Notes: a model not told the origin generated them from the letters alone. 32,861 bases of DNA from Smittium mucronatum (GCA_001953115.1 LSSL01007753.1:1-32861), one strand, 5' to 3'; numbered from the stretch's first letter, positions 1 through 11,122 are shown. Translations and numbers: made by a program.

Positions 1-2127
1 AATAGTTCATTGAAACTAATGAGTTCCTATTCAGAGCCTACTTCTAACATGATTAATAAAATTAGGCTCCTACCCAAACGTGGGATTGATCAAAATGGCT
101 TTACTACAAATAACTGTTAGACGCTGAGATCCGACTGACTGTCGAACGCTGGACTTGTGCACTAGACTATTTCTTAGTTGTGCTAAACTATCGGTTCCTC
201 CTGTTTCTAGATGGTCTTCCTCTGGAATCGCTTTGCGCTGTCTAAAATACTCCCAACCAAGAATAGTACAACGCTATGTGAAATTTTGGTCTAGTGTACT
301 CCGAAAAGTACACTATTAAGCCCATAAACCATGACAAGGACTTTTACTCTTTGGAGAATAGAAAATCTCTCCAAATATTCTACTATTTCAATTAATCTCT
401 ATGAATATTTAGGTTAACATCAATTGTTTATAGTCATATTATTTGTGATTGATGTGTAAAATTATACTCTTTCATGCCAATTGTAATTTCTCTTGTGATA
501 ATTGTCACACATAAAGCCCATTATAATTTTTTTTTTTCAGGAAGCTCGTCATAGTTTTTAATAAATAGCTTGCGGTATAGGTTAAAAAAATTTTTTTTTC
601 TTGGGACAGTATGAAATATGAAAAAATTGTAATTAATATTTTTGGAAAATCGCGTTTTGAACTATAGGGTTTTTTTTATATTTCTTCTCGATTGAACCCA
701 ACAGTTAATCATGATGGATTCTTGCACAAACTTTTTAAATAATCATGGGATACTTGGAGCAGAATCCACCATTATATTTATTGGTTTAAATTCCGAGACT
801 TCCTGATATATTATATCATGTATTTTTTGGAATATCCATTAAAAATACTCATCTTTTTAGTAACTAATTATCCATGATGAAATGAGGAAAAATAATTATA
901 TTATTGTCGGATATTTTGATGAGAAATAAAGGATATTTCATATGGTTTAGTCTATAGTTTGCTTTTAAATGGATATTGCGGGGTCCCAAAAATATTTAAA
1001 TAATACCTTTGGCGATTGTTAATATTTTTGTCATTTTGAGTTGTAAAATCTTCTAAAATTGAATTAACTTATAGTCAAGAATCATTTCTATAGACTTCTA
1101 AAATTCTTTTTAACTGATGCAATGTTATAAACCTGCTTACTACAAATTTCCTATTAAGAAATGGGATCGGGGAATGTATTTTTTTATAATCAATCTGAAT
1201 TCGTTTGAATTAATGCATGGATCATTTAAATTTCCCAGGAATTTTTAATTCCTTCATGAATCCCTGACATTTCTTCGATTAGGGGTGTTGCCGCAACATT
1301 TTTTTATAACACTCGGTATTATAAATATTTGAAGTGTAGGTCTTTAAAGTATTTTTGAAGTGATAACTGATTTTCATTCAAGGTTAATCTTATATCTGCA
1401 ATATTAGAAAATTACAGTATATTTCTTTAAAAAGCTGGTTTTTTTTCGGTGCACCATTTTTCTGTAAGATCTTCCTTCTGATTTAGAATAATATCACATC
1501 AGTCTAACCTAACACTTTTTTATTAATTATCTTCCTTCTAATTTATTTATTTATTGGTAATTGATAAGAGAGATTGATCTTAAAAAGTGTGATGGAGAAT
1601 TCAAATGAAAGTTTAATTTTATAAGGAAGAAATAAGAATAAGAACATTTTTTTATACTTTTATTACACCCCGTCTACACTTAAGATACAAATATATATAT
1701 ACATATATTAGTAATTAAAATGGATGTTTAAAAAAAGGTAAATAGATTTAGTTAAACATTTCTCGAACTGAAAACTGTCTGGTTTTAAATTAAATCTGTT
1801 GATACAAAAATTAGAAGAAAGTGAAAATAATCTAATTTATCACAGAGTATTATTCCAGTTTTATGGGTGATTCCGTATTCTAATTAACGTCAATCCATTT
1901 TTTACCATGGTCAACCTTTTCAGTAGTGATTTTTCATTTAGAATAAGATAATTGCGGTACCAGCCCCCTGTGCACTAAATAAAATTCAATATCTGGGGTC
2001 AATACTATTACCCAATAGTATTTATTAATTTTTCATTTTTTATAGACTTTACAGCCAATAGATGAAAATAATGATTCCTATTAGCTGAAACGGGTTGAAT
2101 TTTAAAGTGAATAGGGTATAATATGTA
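1..2127. other. Intergenic, no recognisable gene
   Basis: AT-rich sequence with frequent stop codons in the frames I examined and no protein family I recognise. The first 300 bases are less AT-rich than the rest and could be an eroded exon or repeat, but no domain is visible. It holds a perfect hairpin at 292-315 and many short A/T runs. Confidence 0.5.
292..315. repeat. Perfect 9-bp-arm hairpin
   Basis: TAGTGTACT at 292-300 is the exact reverse complement of AGTACACTA at 307-315, with a 6-base loop CCGAAA. It has no T-run after it and no adjacent gene, so a terminator or regulatory role is not supported. It may be a relic of a small inverted-repeat element. Confidence 0.5.
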
Positions 2128-2266
2128 TTATTGGTTTAGCTCATTAGCGGTCGGTGAATCAAATGCGCCACTAATTATGCCCAATGATGGTTTCGATTTG
2201 GGTTTCATATTACAAAATACATTTTTTGATAGGGTAGCATTATAATCTATCAAGCCAAACCAATAA
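2128..2266. mobile_element. MITE-like short inverted-repeat element
   Basis: TTATTGGTTTAGC (2128-2140) and GCCAAACCAATAA (2254-2266) are 13-bp inverted arms with one mismatch, 139 bp end to end. A nested pair TGATAG/CTATCA lies just inside the right arm, and ATAGGGTA occurs both just outside the left end and inside near the right end. No open frame is present. The size and terminal repeats fit a non-autonomous DNA element, but I cannot see a clear target duplication and the family is unknown. Confidence 0.35.
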
Positions 2267-3436
2267 ATTTACAAAAAACAAGGTTGGAAAAAAGTCCCTG
2301 AACGCTAAAGAGTTAAAGAACTACATCTGAGGTGATAAAGAGCAGTAATTGGATAAACACATGGCGGCTAGACTGATAATAACATGGTTTGACTTGCCAT
2401 AACTCTGGGGGACATAGATCTCGTAAAAAAATATAGTCCTATGTGCTGAGCACCAATGGAGCAAAATGTTGGCTCTATTGGGGCTAAACAGGGATTAATT
2501 TACTCTTTGGTAATGAAGATTCTAATGTTTAAAAGCTAAATTTGAGTTTATTTTCAAAATTTATAACTCAGTGTATGTAGTAGTGAATGTATCCCGGAAA
2601 ATATAGAAATAATAGGCTCATTGGCAATACGATTTTAAAAGTGTGAGCGATGGGTCGAATGACTGCAGGATTTTGAGAATATAATTAGTATCCATTAAAA
2701 TGTAGCATTGATTGATATTCAAGTTGTGGATTTGGATGGTATAGTGGAGTTTTAACGAATGAAATTATTCTGGTTTATACCAACTAGGCAGAAGCAGTGG
2801 TTTGTCATGCATTTGAAAAGGGGAAGGGGAAGGGGAAGGGGAGGGTGGTATATTTAGCTATGGTAAATTAATAAGGTGAAATTGCGTGATTTCAGCATCT
2901 TTGGCTTATCCAATAAAAGCACGGATTTCCTCCAATCCGGGTTATTTTGTTTGTGTAAAACATTTTTTGAGCTAGAAATAATTCAAGAATATTGCGCAAT
3001 AGTCGCAAGAAAGCAACTCATATTAGCGTAGAAACTCAGTGGCAGACACTTGATATCCAGTTTTTTAGTAATCAGTATTATATGACGTTGATATCAAGAT
3101 ATAAGAGACACATGCGCGCCTCTCCTTGAATCTTCCCTTAATACTTTTTTTATTTATATATTTTTTAAAATCATACTGCATAAGATTTATGAGTGGTTTC
3201 TTTTTCCTTTTCATATTCCGATAACCTCCAATATCCATCAATGATTAAATCTATGTCATCACATCATCTCAGAAGTAGTATATGTGTTGTCGGATTTATT
3301 TTCTGAACGAAACTATTGTTTAAACCTTCAATACGATAGCGTAACTATTCCGACACACCCAGAAAGCTTTATTAGGTGGCTGAGGTATTCACCAAATTCA
3401 TCAATAGGCTATCGTTATTATGGTTAAAAGAAATTC
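2267..3436. other. Intergenic downstream of first transporter
   Basis: No gene is recognisable. It contains the G-rich repeat at 2820-2848 and an imperfect inverted pair near 3283 and 3349 (GTGTTGTCGGA against TCCGACACAC). The rest is ordinary AT-rich spacer, presumably including the 3' flank of the minus-strand transporter gene. Confidence 0.45.
2820..2848 (+). repeat. G4-type tract, four GGGG runs
   Basis: Four GGGG runs at 2820-2823, 2826-2829, 2832-2835 and 2838-2841 are each separated by AA, followed by AGGGTGG. This is a hexanucleotide microsatellite and meets the textbook sequence rule for an intramolecular G-quadruplex on the plus strand. It stands out sharply in AT-rich surroundings. 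It lies about 0.7 kb beyond the 3' end of the minus-strand transporter gene; no function can be assigned. Confidence 0.8.
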
Positions 3437-3442
3437 TTTATT
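3437..3442 (-). terminator. Candidate poly(A) signal of first transporter gene
   Basis: On the minus strand this reads AATAAA, about 82 nt past the stop codon of the 3524-4729 gene, a normal distance for a eukaryotic 3' UTR. AATAAA is frequent by chance in AT-rich DNA, so this is only a candidate. Confidence 0.35.
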
Positions 3443-3523
3443 AGTGAAAATGCTATAAATAGATAAAAATTGAGAAAGCGAAGGGTACTAAATGAGAGTT
3501 GAATACAACAGCAAGTGTTTTGC

Positions 3524-4729
3524 TCAGAAATTATTAGCTTGGGAGTTCTTCGGCTCTTCACTTTCGTTGTTCCGTTCTGCCTCTGAGATATCGCATGCTG
3601 GGACTGGTAGTGTCCTCATATTAGATAAGCACGGTGCAACAAACATTTTAGTCGTATAAGCGCCTTGGATGGTTTTAACCATGCAGAATAGCCATAAGCA
3701 AGTCAGACTGATGGTCAGAACTGCTCCTAACACCTTAAAACCATCATTCTGCAGCAGATTGGCAAAGGTGTTCGTAGATGAAGTAAATACGCCGATGGGG
3801 AAGGTTAGTCCCCACCAGCCAATATTGAATTTGACTTCATTGTGCATGAGTCCATATATAACGCAAGAAATTGCCATCGCAAACCAAAATATCCCGAACC
3901 CCCATATCACCAAACCCACGAGCGCTCCACCAGCTTCTGCTACTTGGCCTATGAGCTCAACCGGAACAAATTCCTCATTATTCTTGGAAAAAAACCCCTT
4001 TGCGACAATACCAAGATTAACTATTCCAAAAGATCCTTGTCCAAGTGGGCCCAAAGGTAGAAACATGGATATCAATAGTTCTGGTGGTGGGATTGTGGTA
4101 ATTACAGTTTTGGAATAATAGAATGCAATTATGCAAAACGATAATGGGATTCCGAGTCCCCAAATGATGTATGACAACAGTAACACAAGCTTTGCTCTTT
4201 CCACATCCAAGATCTGAGCTACCACCGATCCCGATGCTGCAGTAACCACGGCAGGGACAACAGGCAACAGCCAGGTCGAGTACATTGTTTCAAAGGTGTG
4301 TTTGTGTATGGTTAATTTGTAGAAGGGCACTACAAGACAACTAAATAACATCAATGCGACATCGATAAAATACAATACAAAGGCAAGGTTTGGAGCCCAC
4401 GGATGATTTTCCTTCGGAAACATGAATACTACACTGTTTAAGATGGTGGCCAATCCCATGGGTATTGTACCGACAAACATACTTTGACCTGGATGGCTCA
4501 GCATTAGATTAAAGGTGTAGGGGTAGACAGTGTATCTGATCACTGATATGATTGTGAATGATATGAACAGAATGCAATTTAGTGCAAATATGGCCTTCCC
4601 AATTCCGTGGCATCCATTGAAATCGTAGGGAGTAGTGTATATAAGAATCCCAGTTATCCCTGTGCCCATAGTCACAGTGAACCACGAAGGAGCAAAGTTT
4701 TTAACAATGTCGAGAAACGATTTCCTCAT
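3524..4729 (-). CDS. SSU1-like sulfite efflux pump / TDT-family transporter, copy 1
   Basis: A 401-residue plasma-membrane protein of the tellurite-resistance/dicarboxylate (TDT, SLAC1-like) family. It resembles fungal SSU1 sulfite pumps most and Mae1 malate permeases less. About ten hydrophobic segments are visible, roughly at 14-34, 44-64, 84-104, 114-137, 152-173, 181-205, 216-242, 262-292, 303-325 and 332-352. Family hallmarks are MGTG (21-24), GQSMFVGTIPMGLATI (81-96), GPLGQGSFGI (227-236) and TFPIGVF (309-315). The tail from about 370 is hydrophilic and acidic (SEAERNNESEE). The start is secure: an in-frame TAA lies three codons upstream, A is at -3, and the start aligns with copy 2. 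There are no introns. Family members export sulfite or carry C4-dicarboxylates; which applies here cannot be read from sequence, though the GPLGQG and FPIGVF segments favour the SSU1 branch. Confidence 0.93.
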   Translation of the reverse strand: MRKSFLDIVKNFAPSWFTVTMGTGITGILIYTTPYDFNGCHGIGKAIFALNCILFISFTIISVIRYTVYPYTFNLMLSHPGQSMFVGTIPMGLATILNSVVFMFPKENHPWAPNLAFVLYFIDVALMLFSCLVVPFYKLTIHKHTFETMYSTWLLPVVPAVVTAASGSVVAQILDVERAKLVLLLSYIIWGLGIPLSFCIIAFYYSKTVITTIPPPELLISMFLPLGPLGQGSFGIVNLGIVAKGFFSKNNEEFVPVELIGQVAEAGGALVGLVIWGFGIFWFAMAISCVIYGLMHNEVKFNIGWWGLTFPIGVFTSSTNTFANLLQNDGFKVLGAVLTISLTCLWLFCMVKTIQGAYTTKMFVAPCLSNMRTLPVPACDISEAERNNESEEPKNSQANNF

Positions 4730-4799
4730 TTTCTTTTAATAATTCAAGATATTCAGTACAACGATGCTGCTTACTACGAATGTTAATCTGGAGGCAGGA

Positions 4800-4807
4800 T
4801 ATATAAA
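4800..4807 (-). promoter_or_regulatory. Candidate TATA element, transporter copy 1
   Basis: The minus strand reads TTTATATA, about 71-78 bp upstream of the ATG of the 3524-4729 gene. The position suits a TATA box with a short 5' leader. Such strings are common in this AT-rich DNA, so support is positional only. Confidence 0.3.
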
Positions 4808-5088
4808 TTTTAAATCTAAAAAAGCTAGAATTTATTTAGAAAGCAGGGGATGTTGAATTTATTTTATTTGAAAGCTCGCTTCACCCCTCTTCCTCCTTCT
4901 CTCAGATTTTGAAATTTCCACTGCTTATTGCCCATAGCTTTGGCCAAACCGTCTTCTCGTGTCTGTTAGTGTGCCTGACCAATGATGCTAATATCAGTTT
5001 ATTTTGTACTCATTAGCTACCCATTGGAATGTACAGCTATATAATTTACAATCGTTGCTTTTCTCCATCAAATTCTGTTTTTTGAATT

Positions 5089-5097
5089 CCATTGGCT
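5089..5097 (-). promoter_or_regulatory. Candidate CCAAT box, transporter copy 1
   Basis: The minus strand reads AGCCAATGG, a good match to the CCAAT-box consensus, about 360 bp upstream of the copy 1 ATG. A second CCAAT on the same strand is near 5023. Binding by a HAP/NF-Y complex is inferred. Confidence 0.3.
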
Positions 5098-6478
5098 GGA
5101 TCTCACATGACTCATAATTAATCAGGGTGCACGCTAAGAGTTGTAAATCTGATTGGGTTTAAGTGTTATTTTTTGAATGAAATACTCTTGGGATGTTTTT
5201 TGTTACTCGTGAGTTGCAGTTGTAATAATTGTCGATGATTTTTAATCGGCGAGAATGCTGAATTTGGGACGGGTGATTAGTAATTTGTTTTTTTCATCCG
5301 GGTTTTTGCCGTTTAATAGTTTTTTTATCGCTATGGTTTTCAAAATCAGGGTAGTTTAATTTTGAAATTTGGGATATTAACTGGCTAATACTGCCTTCCT
5401 GCTATTCTACCGGAGCAGGGTTACATTTAGACAAGTAATAACACCGTATCTTAATCTTATAATTACGGTTTTTCATAATTTTGGGTTTGTGAAATTCCAA
5501 CACTAACTGGTTGACATAGTCTACATCTTTATGTGAATTTCTGTCTTTCATTAGCAATTCAACGCAAAAATATTTTTTTTAAACAGATTGCTCAATTCAA
5601 TAATGGGTGGAGTTTTTTCGGATAGACGACATTTTACTTTGTTTCTTGCCAATAAAATCAACTACTAGTTCAAAAAATAAAAATTATGGGGGAGATCTCT
5701 AATCTATTTTGAAAAGTGTTCTGCCGGTGTACCTAAGGAGGTAATGATGATTTTTTAGTGACTTTTTAGTTTAACCATTGCACGTTTTTTTTTCTGATGT
5801 CACTTACATTGCTGTTTTTAGCAGTGTTATAAGTCGCGAGTATCGATAATGTTTAGCGTAGAACTCATTCGTTGCAGATAAGTAACAATGTTTCTGTAGT
5901 TTGTAAACCGTTTTCTTGATTTGTTTCGCACTCACTGAGGTTTAATTTCATTCGATTCAACGTTGTAAAACCAAATCAGTTTTTTTGAACTAAAGCAAAT
6001 CGACGTGTATAGCTTATACTCGCTGCGAAAGAGTTAAATTTAAATACCAATCGTGACTCTGTTCATTTCTAGCTCTGAACAAATAAGACTGTTTATTTAC
6101 AAGATTGGGAATTCGGTATGATTTTGGCTGGGCTGCTATAAGCCAAACAAGCAACACCCATGAGAGAACGCCCAATTAAACTTTTTTATTTACTAGCATT
6201 TGTTATAACAAATAGTTCATTATTCGATGAAATGCATTAAAATCTCGACGCTTTTTCCAAAACATACCGGTGACTAATTTGGAATCTTTATGTAAAAGCG
6301 GGGTACGATCGTCATTTAATTAAATTTTAAGTGTAGTAGAAAGTCTTTTCAAAGAAAGTGAATATTACAATTATGGGAATTCTCTTTGACTGGACAGTTT
6401 TATATTAAATTTTTGCTAACTTCTTAATTGAAGTGTGTCCAAAACACATGTAAAAATTATTGCATAGACCAAAATAGA

Positions 6479-6499
6479 GCCAATAAAAAAAATATTGGC
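6479..6499. repeat. GCCAATA/TATTGGC inverted repeat
   Basis: GCCAATA (6479-6485) and TATTGGC (6493-6499) are perfect 7-bp arms around a run of seven A. Further ATTGG copies follow within 80 bp. It is part of the CCAAT-type motif enrichment of this region. Confidence 0.5.
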
Positions 6500-7855
6500 A
6501 AATCATCAAATTTTTCTATTTCATTGGCTTATTGGTGAGTTTCCCATATTTACCCATTGGTTTTAATATTAATAAAAAAAACTTGTACTTATAAAGGGCT
6601 TCCTAATCAGGAGATTCTAAATTAATTTGAATTGTTTTTTTGTTCAACCATCATTGAATAAAATCTCATTCAGCTAAGTACATGAGCTATTTTATAAAGT
6701 AGCCAATAGATTTCAAAAACAGCACACCTGCTATAAAATATGCAGGGGTCTCAAGTGCCAATTATAGGAACTTTTTATGAAAATTGGGGTTTTTATTCGC
6801 TGAAAATAACTTATGAATCTAGTTGCCATATTTCCCAATTAAGAAATTTATAAAATTTAAAAAATGCCTACCTTCAAAGAGAGCTTTGCATTTATCTAAT
6901 TTTCGGTAAATTTTTTTAAAAAAAGAGCGACCTTTGAAGGAATCAGCCCTAAATAGACCAGCGGTAAGAAAAGTAAAACCATTTTATTTCCAGCTCAAAT
7001 TTTATTGGAAACTGGCTTTTACTACTGAATCGATTCATATTGTTACTGAACGAAAAATATATTAGTTCATAGTTAGAGTTAGTTACATTTTTGATCGAGA
7101 AGGGGTAAAAAAAGGGTGTTTTTTAGTTGTGTAGATTTTTGTCATGCCATCCATATGCTCACATCGTCACTATATATTAATTTCAAAGTAAATTTGCTTG
7201 ACCATATTTTTAGGAGAAATATATGGGAGATCCTTTTAAGGGTCAGGCACTTTTTTTCGATTTAAACCATTTTACTTACAAATTTATACTGCCACCAGGC
7301 CAATAAAAATATAACACACTAGCTCGAATAAAATTTCAACATTCTTCCAAGATAAGGCTTCTTAGTATATTCCAGTTGTGGGTTTACCGTTAAATTTATA
7401 TTTTATCTAGGCAACATAATTCTAAATCTAGAAAGAGGTAATTTTTTAACAGCCAAGTGTCTCTCAAAAAGAATCCTCCAATTCCATAATATTCCCCCTA
7501 AAGGCGTAATTAATGACCCCCCATTTATATCAGAGTGGATTTTTCTATTGGAATCGGGGTTTTATTGGATATTCTGTTTGAAAACTCCAAAAATTATAGC
7601 GCTCAATATAATTCCAGTACAACTATTTAATATTTTTGAATTAAATTTGGGCAATTGACTAACAAAAATTTAGTTACTTCAACTATATTTGATAATCGGC
7701 TAAAAAAATACTATCTCGTGCTCAAACCCTTTTTTCAAATGCGGCACGGATAGAGATTATTTTCGCATATAAACACTACCAGATCTATTTTTTTGCTTTT
7801 TGGAGGATAGAATCAATTCTAGATGAGAAGAACTCGTATTATTTACGAATGCAAA

Positions 7856-7866
7856 CCCCCCCCCCC
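7856..7866 (+). repeat. C11 homopolymer
   Basis: Eleven consecutive C in very AT-rich DNA, about 3.1 kb upstream of the ATG of transporter copy 1. A second C11 tract of the same length and orientation is upstream of copy 2 at 12634-12644. Confidence 0.9.
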
Positions 7867-8839
7867 TTTGTGAAAATTAAATTAAAGACCAGCTTTATAT
7901 CAAATTTAGCTGCATATTGACTTGGCCTATGGCTTATAATTTTACACTAGTTGATAATTTGAGATAGTCGAATAACTGAAAATGGCCCACTAGTTAATAT
8001 ATCAGTAAATGATTTTACTGATAGATTATTTTTTTCTCACTCCCTGTAAACTTATGTTTTTGATCTTGGTTATTAATTATTATTTTTTGTAAATTGGTTC
8101 AAAAGGGAAACAGATAGCACTGAGAGGATCCGGTGGCATTTGACTGTTCATGTCAATCCAGATGGAAAAAAAAACTTGCATAAATCTCGGGTTGTTATGA
8201 TTTAGAAAGTAAACCGTCTTGGCAAAAAATCCGATAAAAACATAAAAACACATGATTGTCAAGCTCTGCCGAGCACAATTTTTCTCGTGGAATTACCCAA
8301 TCTATACCTAGTACTAACGCTTTAAGAAAAACTACACCTCATTCCATAAGCAATCCAATCAAGGGGTAAGATGTTTTTTATATTATGAAGCGGCTAGAGC
8401 GGCAGAAGGTGATTGGTTTAACAAGCTTTATAAAAACTTTCTTTTTAGAATTTCTTTAAAATATCCCACCTACTCAACCTCACCCCCTCTCTTTTATAGA
8501 ACACCTGGGTTAGTATTTAACAAGTATTCCATGTTAATCGCTGGATATTGAAAAATAAAATTTTATTTAATACTACATCCAATAATCCCCAGATTTAAAA
8601 AGCCTGTGAATGAATAAAAATGGCGTCATTTCCTTTCTTTTCAGCGACATAAATTTGAATACAGGAAAAGGACATCATTTCCAGATCTAGTGGTACTTTT
8701 TTTTTAATTAGAACAACGGATAATAAGCTGATATCAAGTGATTTTCTTGAAGTTGGAGGATTAATTAATGCTATATTCAAATTATGACACATAAATACTT
8801 GTCTATTAGTGATGTTCTTGTATATTATTTATAGAGTCT

Positions 8840-9022
8840 ATGATTTTTATTTGCTATCAAACTTTTCAAGGTGATCCAGCTTTATGTATAAATGTTATTC
8901 CTTCTTATATAGGTATGGAAATCTTTACAATCACAAGTTCCATCCATGTGAATTCAGGTGAAATCAGCAATTTTTTATTAGCTGCGAGGAAGTATGCAGA
9001 AACTGATTCTGATCCTGATTAA
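8840..9022 (+). other. Short unassigned open frame, doubtful
   Basis: A 60-codon frame from ATG to TAA, ending in AETDSDPD. Its composition is less biased than that of the surrounding short frames and an AG-type splice acceptor (TTTATAG) lies just upstream at about 8828-8834, so it could be the last exon of a small gene or a relic of one. I recognise no domain and can connect it to no upstream exon. Chance is the simpler explanation. Confidence 0.12.
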
Positions 9023-9936
9023 TATTTGCAATCTCTAATAGTATTACCAGGGATGTGCAACAAACGGGAAATCCCACGCCTTAGGATTCTGTGCTCGTTA
9101 TATTAAGTCTAATTCGTGGTATTTAATAACTTCAGTAATCCAATGTATAAAGTCTGATACCAGAGAGATAAGTTTACATGCTGCTCGATATACGCTTCAC
9201 TCTTTTCGATACACAATCTGCAGTCTTAAAGTTCTTTTTGCAATTAACCTATATCCTCTGAAAATAAGGCTTTCAAGTTTCAGTTTTTCGGCGCATTCTG
9301 ATATATCTTTTATTTTTACATTACTCTGGCAAATTGTTTAGTATCAAAAACAAACAATCTACACTCTAAACCGTATTGCACGTAATTACAACTTAGTTTG
9401 TATACTTAATCAACTCAAATCTCTTTGTTAGCCAGTCTTAAAGATTAAATTCTTAACGAAAAATGGAAGACCTTGTATAAAAAATTTGGTCATAAAGTTT
9501 ACCGTAATTTTTAAAAGAAACCCCCAAACGAAAGATAGATAGTAAAGTTGGCAGAATTACCCGGATTTAAAAATAAAATTAGCAATTTTCAAAATTATAA
9601 AAATAAAATAAAAAAATTCAACCAAATATATATACATGACCTGTAAGCTCACTACTTATTCGGCATTCCCCTGCAGAAACTCTCCATGCGTAGAGCTTGT
9701 TAAAGAAAAATAGCCAAACTTGGTTGGTTAATGGTTTCAAAATGTGCATTTTGTACTTTATGTTTCTACAGGTACGTCCATTATAAAAAAAAAAAGGAAA
9801 GTTATCTTCCAATAAGCCCAAATTGATCGGTTTCCGTAAATGAGCTTTTCCATTTTTTTTTTATAAAAAAAAAACAATCAAGATGTTTGCTTGAAACAGG
9901 TTTTGCTTTATGGATTATTTTGATTTGTGGAAATGA

Positions 9937-11079
9937 TTAAGGCTTCAGTGCAGGCTTAGAAACAGTCGGAAGAGCAAAACAGGGATCGTTAAACAATTTA
10001 GTAGTGCATACCCCTTTAATTGTATTCACCATGCATAGCAGCCAAAAAATAAATATACACACAGTCAAAAACGACCCAAAGGCTTTGAATCCATCGTTTT
10101 CCAATAAGTTTCCAAAGTTGTTCGTTGCAGAGATGAAAACTCCGAGAGGGAAAGTGATACCCCACCACCCAATATTAAACTTTATATCGTTTTTTTTGAT
10201 TCCATATATCACACAAGATGCAGACAAAACAACCCAGAATAAACCAAAGCCCCAAAAAACCAGACCCACCAGAGTACCCCCAGCAAGCGCTATCTGGCCA
10301 ATCATGTCTACCGGGACAAACTCTTTTCCCGTTTCAGAAAACAGTCTATTTGCCTCGATTCCCAAATTGACAATTGCAAACGATCCTTGACCCAAAGTGC
10401 CTAAAGGCAAAATTATTGATGCTAGTTGCTCTGCAGGTGGAAGATTGTATATTGCTGTCTTCGAGTATAGAAATGCTATAATGCATAAAGATGGTAAAAC
10501 TCCTAGTCCCCATATAATATAAGATAACAAAACCATGAACTTGGCCCTTTCATATTCTTGAACCTGGGATACAATTGATCCAGTGGCGGCCATAATTATT
10601 GCTGGTACTATCGGTAGCAACCAAGTTCCTTGCATCTTCTCGAGAGAGTGTTCCTGAATTGACAATTTGTAAAAAGGAACCACAATAATGATAAAAAGCA
10701 TTATAGATAGATCTATAAAATACAATACAAAAGACAAGTCTGGAGCCCATGGGTACTCGCTCACAGGAAACATGTAAGCCACACTATTCACAATCGTCGC
10801 AAGACCCATAGGAAGCATCCCCATGAACATGCTTTGAACAGGATGCCTTAACATAATTCCCCATGCGTGCGGATATTTGATGTACTTAGCGAACATAAGG
10901 AAGGTAAAGATAATAAACACAATGCAATTGAAAGCAAAAATGATCTTCCCGATCATATGGCAGCCATTGAATTGATGAGGAGTTGTGTATATCAGAATCC
11001 CAGTTATTCCAGTTCCCATGGTCACTGAGAACCAAGAAACTGTAAAGTGTTTTACGATCTCTAGAAAGCCCTTTCTCAT
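9937..11079 (-). CDS. SSU1-like sulfite efflux pump / TDT-family transporter, copy 2
   Basis: A 380-residue membrane protein, paralog of the 3524-4729 product and, by eye, identical at well over half of the positions. The two align without a gap from residue 1 to about 360. The same features occur at the same places: MGTG near 21, QSMFMGMLPMGLATI, GTLGQGSFAI in place of GPLGQGSFGI, and TFPLGVF. The C-terminus is short and ends ...VSKPALKP, lacking the acidic tail of copy 1. I place the start at the ATG at 11079: it aligns exactly with the copy 1 start, has A at -3, and the frame upstream has no other ATG before an in-frame TGA. A 12-codon uORF ends 4 nt before it. The predicted role is anion export (sulfite, or C4-dicarboxylate) at the plasma membrane; the substrate is unproven and may differ from copy 1. 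Confidence 0.92.
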   Translation of the reverse strand: MRKGFLEIVKHFTVSWFSVTMGTGITGILIYTTPHQFNGCHMIGKIIFAFNCIVFIIFTFLMFAKYIKYPHAWGIMLRHPVQSMFMGMLPMGLATIVNSVAYMFPVSEYPWAPDLSFVLYFIDLSIMLFIIIVVPFYKLSIQEHSLEKMQGTWLLPIVPAIIMAATGSIVSQVQEYERAKFMVLLSYIIWGLGVLPSLCIIAFLYSKTAIYNLPPAEQLASIILPLGTLGQGSFAIVNLGIEANRLFSETGKEFVPVDMIGQIALAGGTLVGLVFWGFGLFWVVLSASCVIYGIKKNDIKFNIGWWGITFPLGVFISATNNFGNLLENDGFKAFGSFLTVCIFIFWLLCMVNTIKGVCTTKLFNDPCFALPTVSKPALKP

Positions 11080-11083
11080 CTTG

Positions 11084-11122
11084 CTACCTAGTAAATTTGC
11101 TAACACGACTCGCAAATTTCAT
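11084..11122 (-). promoter_or_regulatory. Upstream ORF before transporter copy 2
   Basis: An ATG at 11122 opens a 12-codon frame (MKFASRVSKFTR) that stops with TAG only 4 nt before the main ATG at 11079 and in a different frame. The uATG has A at -3. If transcription starts upstream of it, ribosomes would have to scan past it or reinitiate, which normally lowers expression or makes it conditional. Copy 1 has no uATG over the corresponding stretch. The TATA-like string just upstream could instead start transcription downstream of the uATG. Confidence 0.45.

Larger units (their letters stand above)
4808..9936. other. 5.1-kb spacer between the transporter paralogs
   Basis: No recognisable gene on either strand; only short frames that match no family I know (for example 8080-8262, 8595-8792 and 9618-9821, all minus). 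The spacer is rich in CCAATAAAA or its complement (5649, 6480, 7000, 7300 and 7560) and holds a C11 tract at 7856. The segment around 7260-7320 resembles 12200-12260 upstream of copy 2, which hints that part of the spacer was duplicated with the gene. Confidence 0.5.

Noticed and set aside
3669..4118. Plus-strand open frames inside the transporter genes (3669-4118, 3842-4060, 10004-10390) and a minus-strand one at 10550-10750
   Set aside because: They are shadows of the two conserved minus-strand transporter genes and carry no domain of their own.
11080..11115. Longer N-terminus of transporter copy 2 starting at 11115
   Set aside because: That start would be a TTG. The paralog starts at the residue equal to the ATG at 11079, which has good context, and a TGA lies just upstream of the TTG in this frame.
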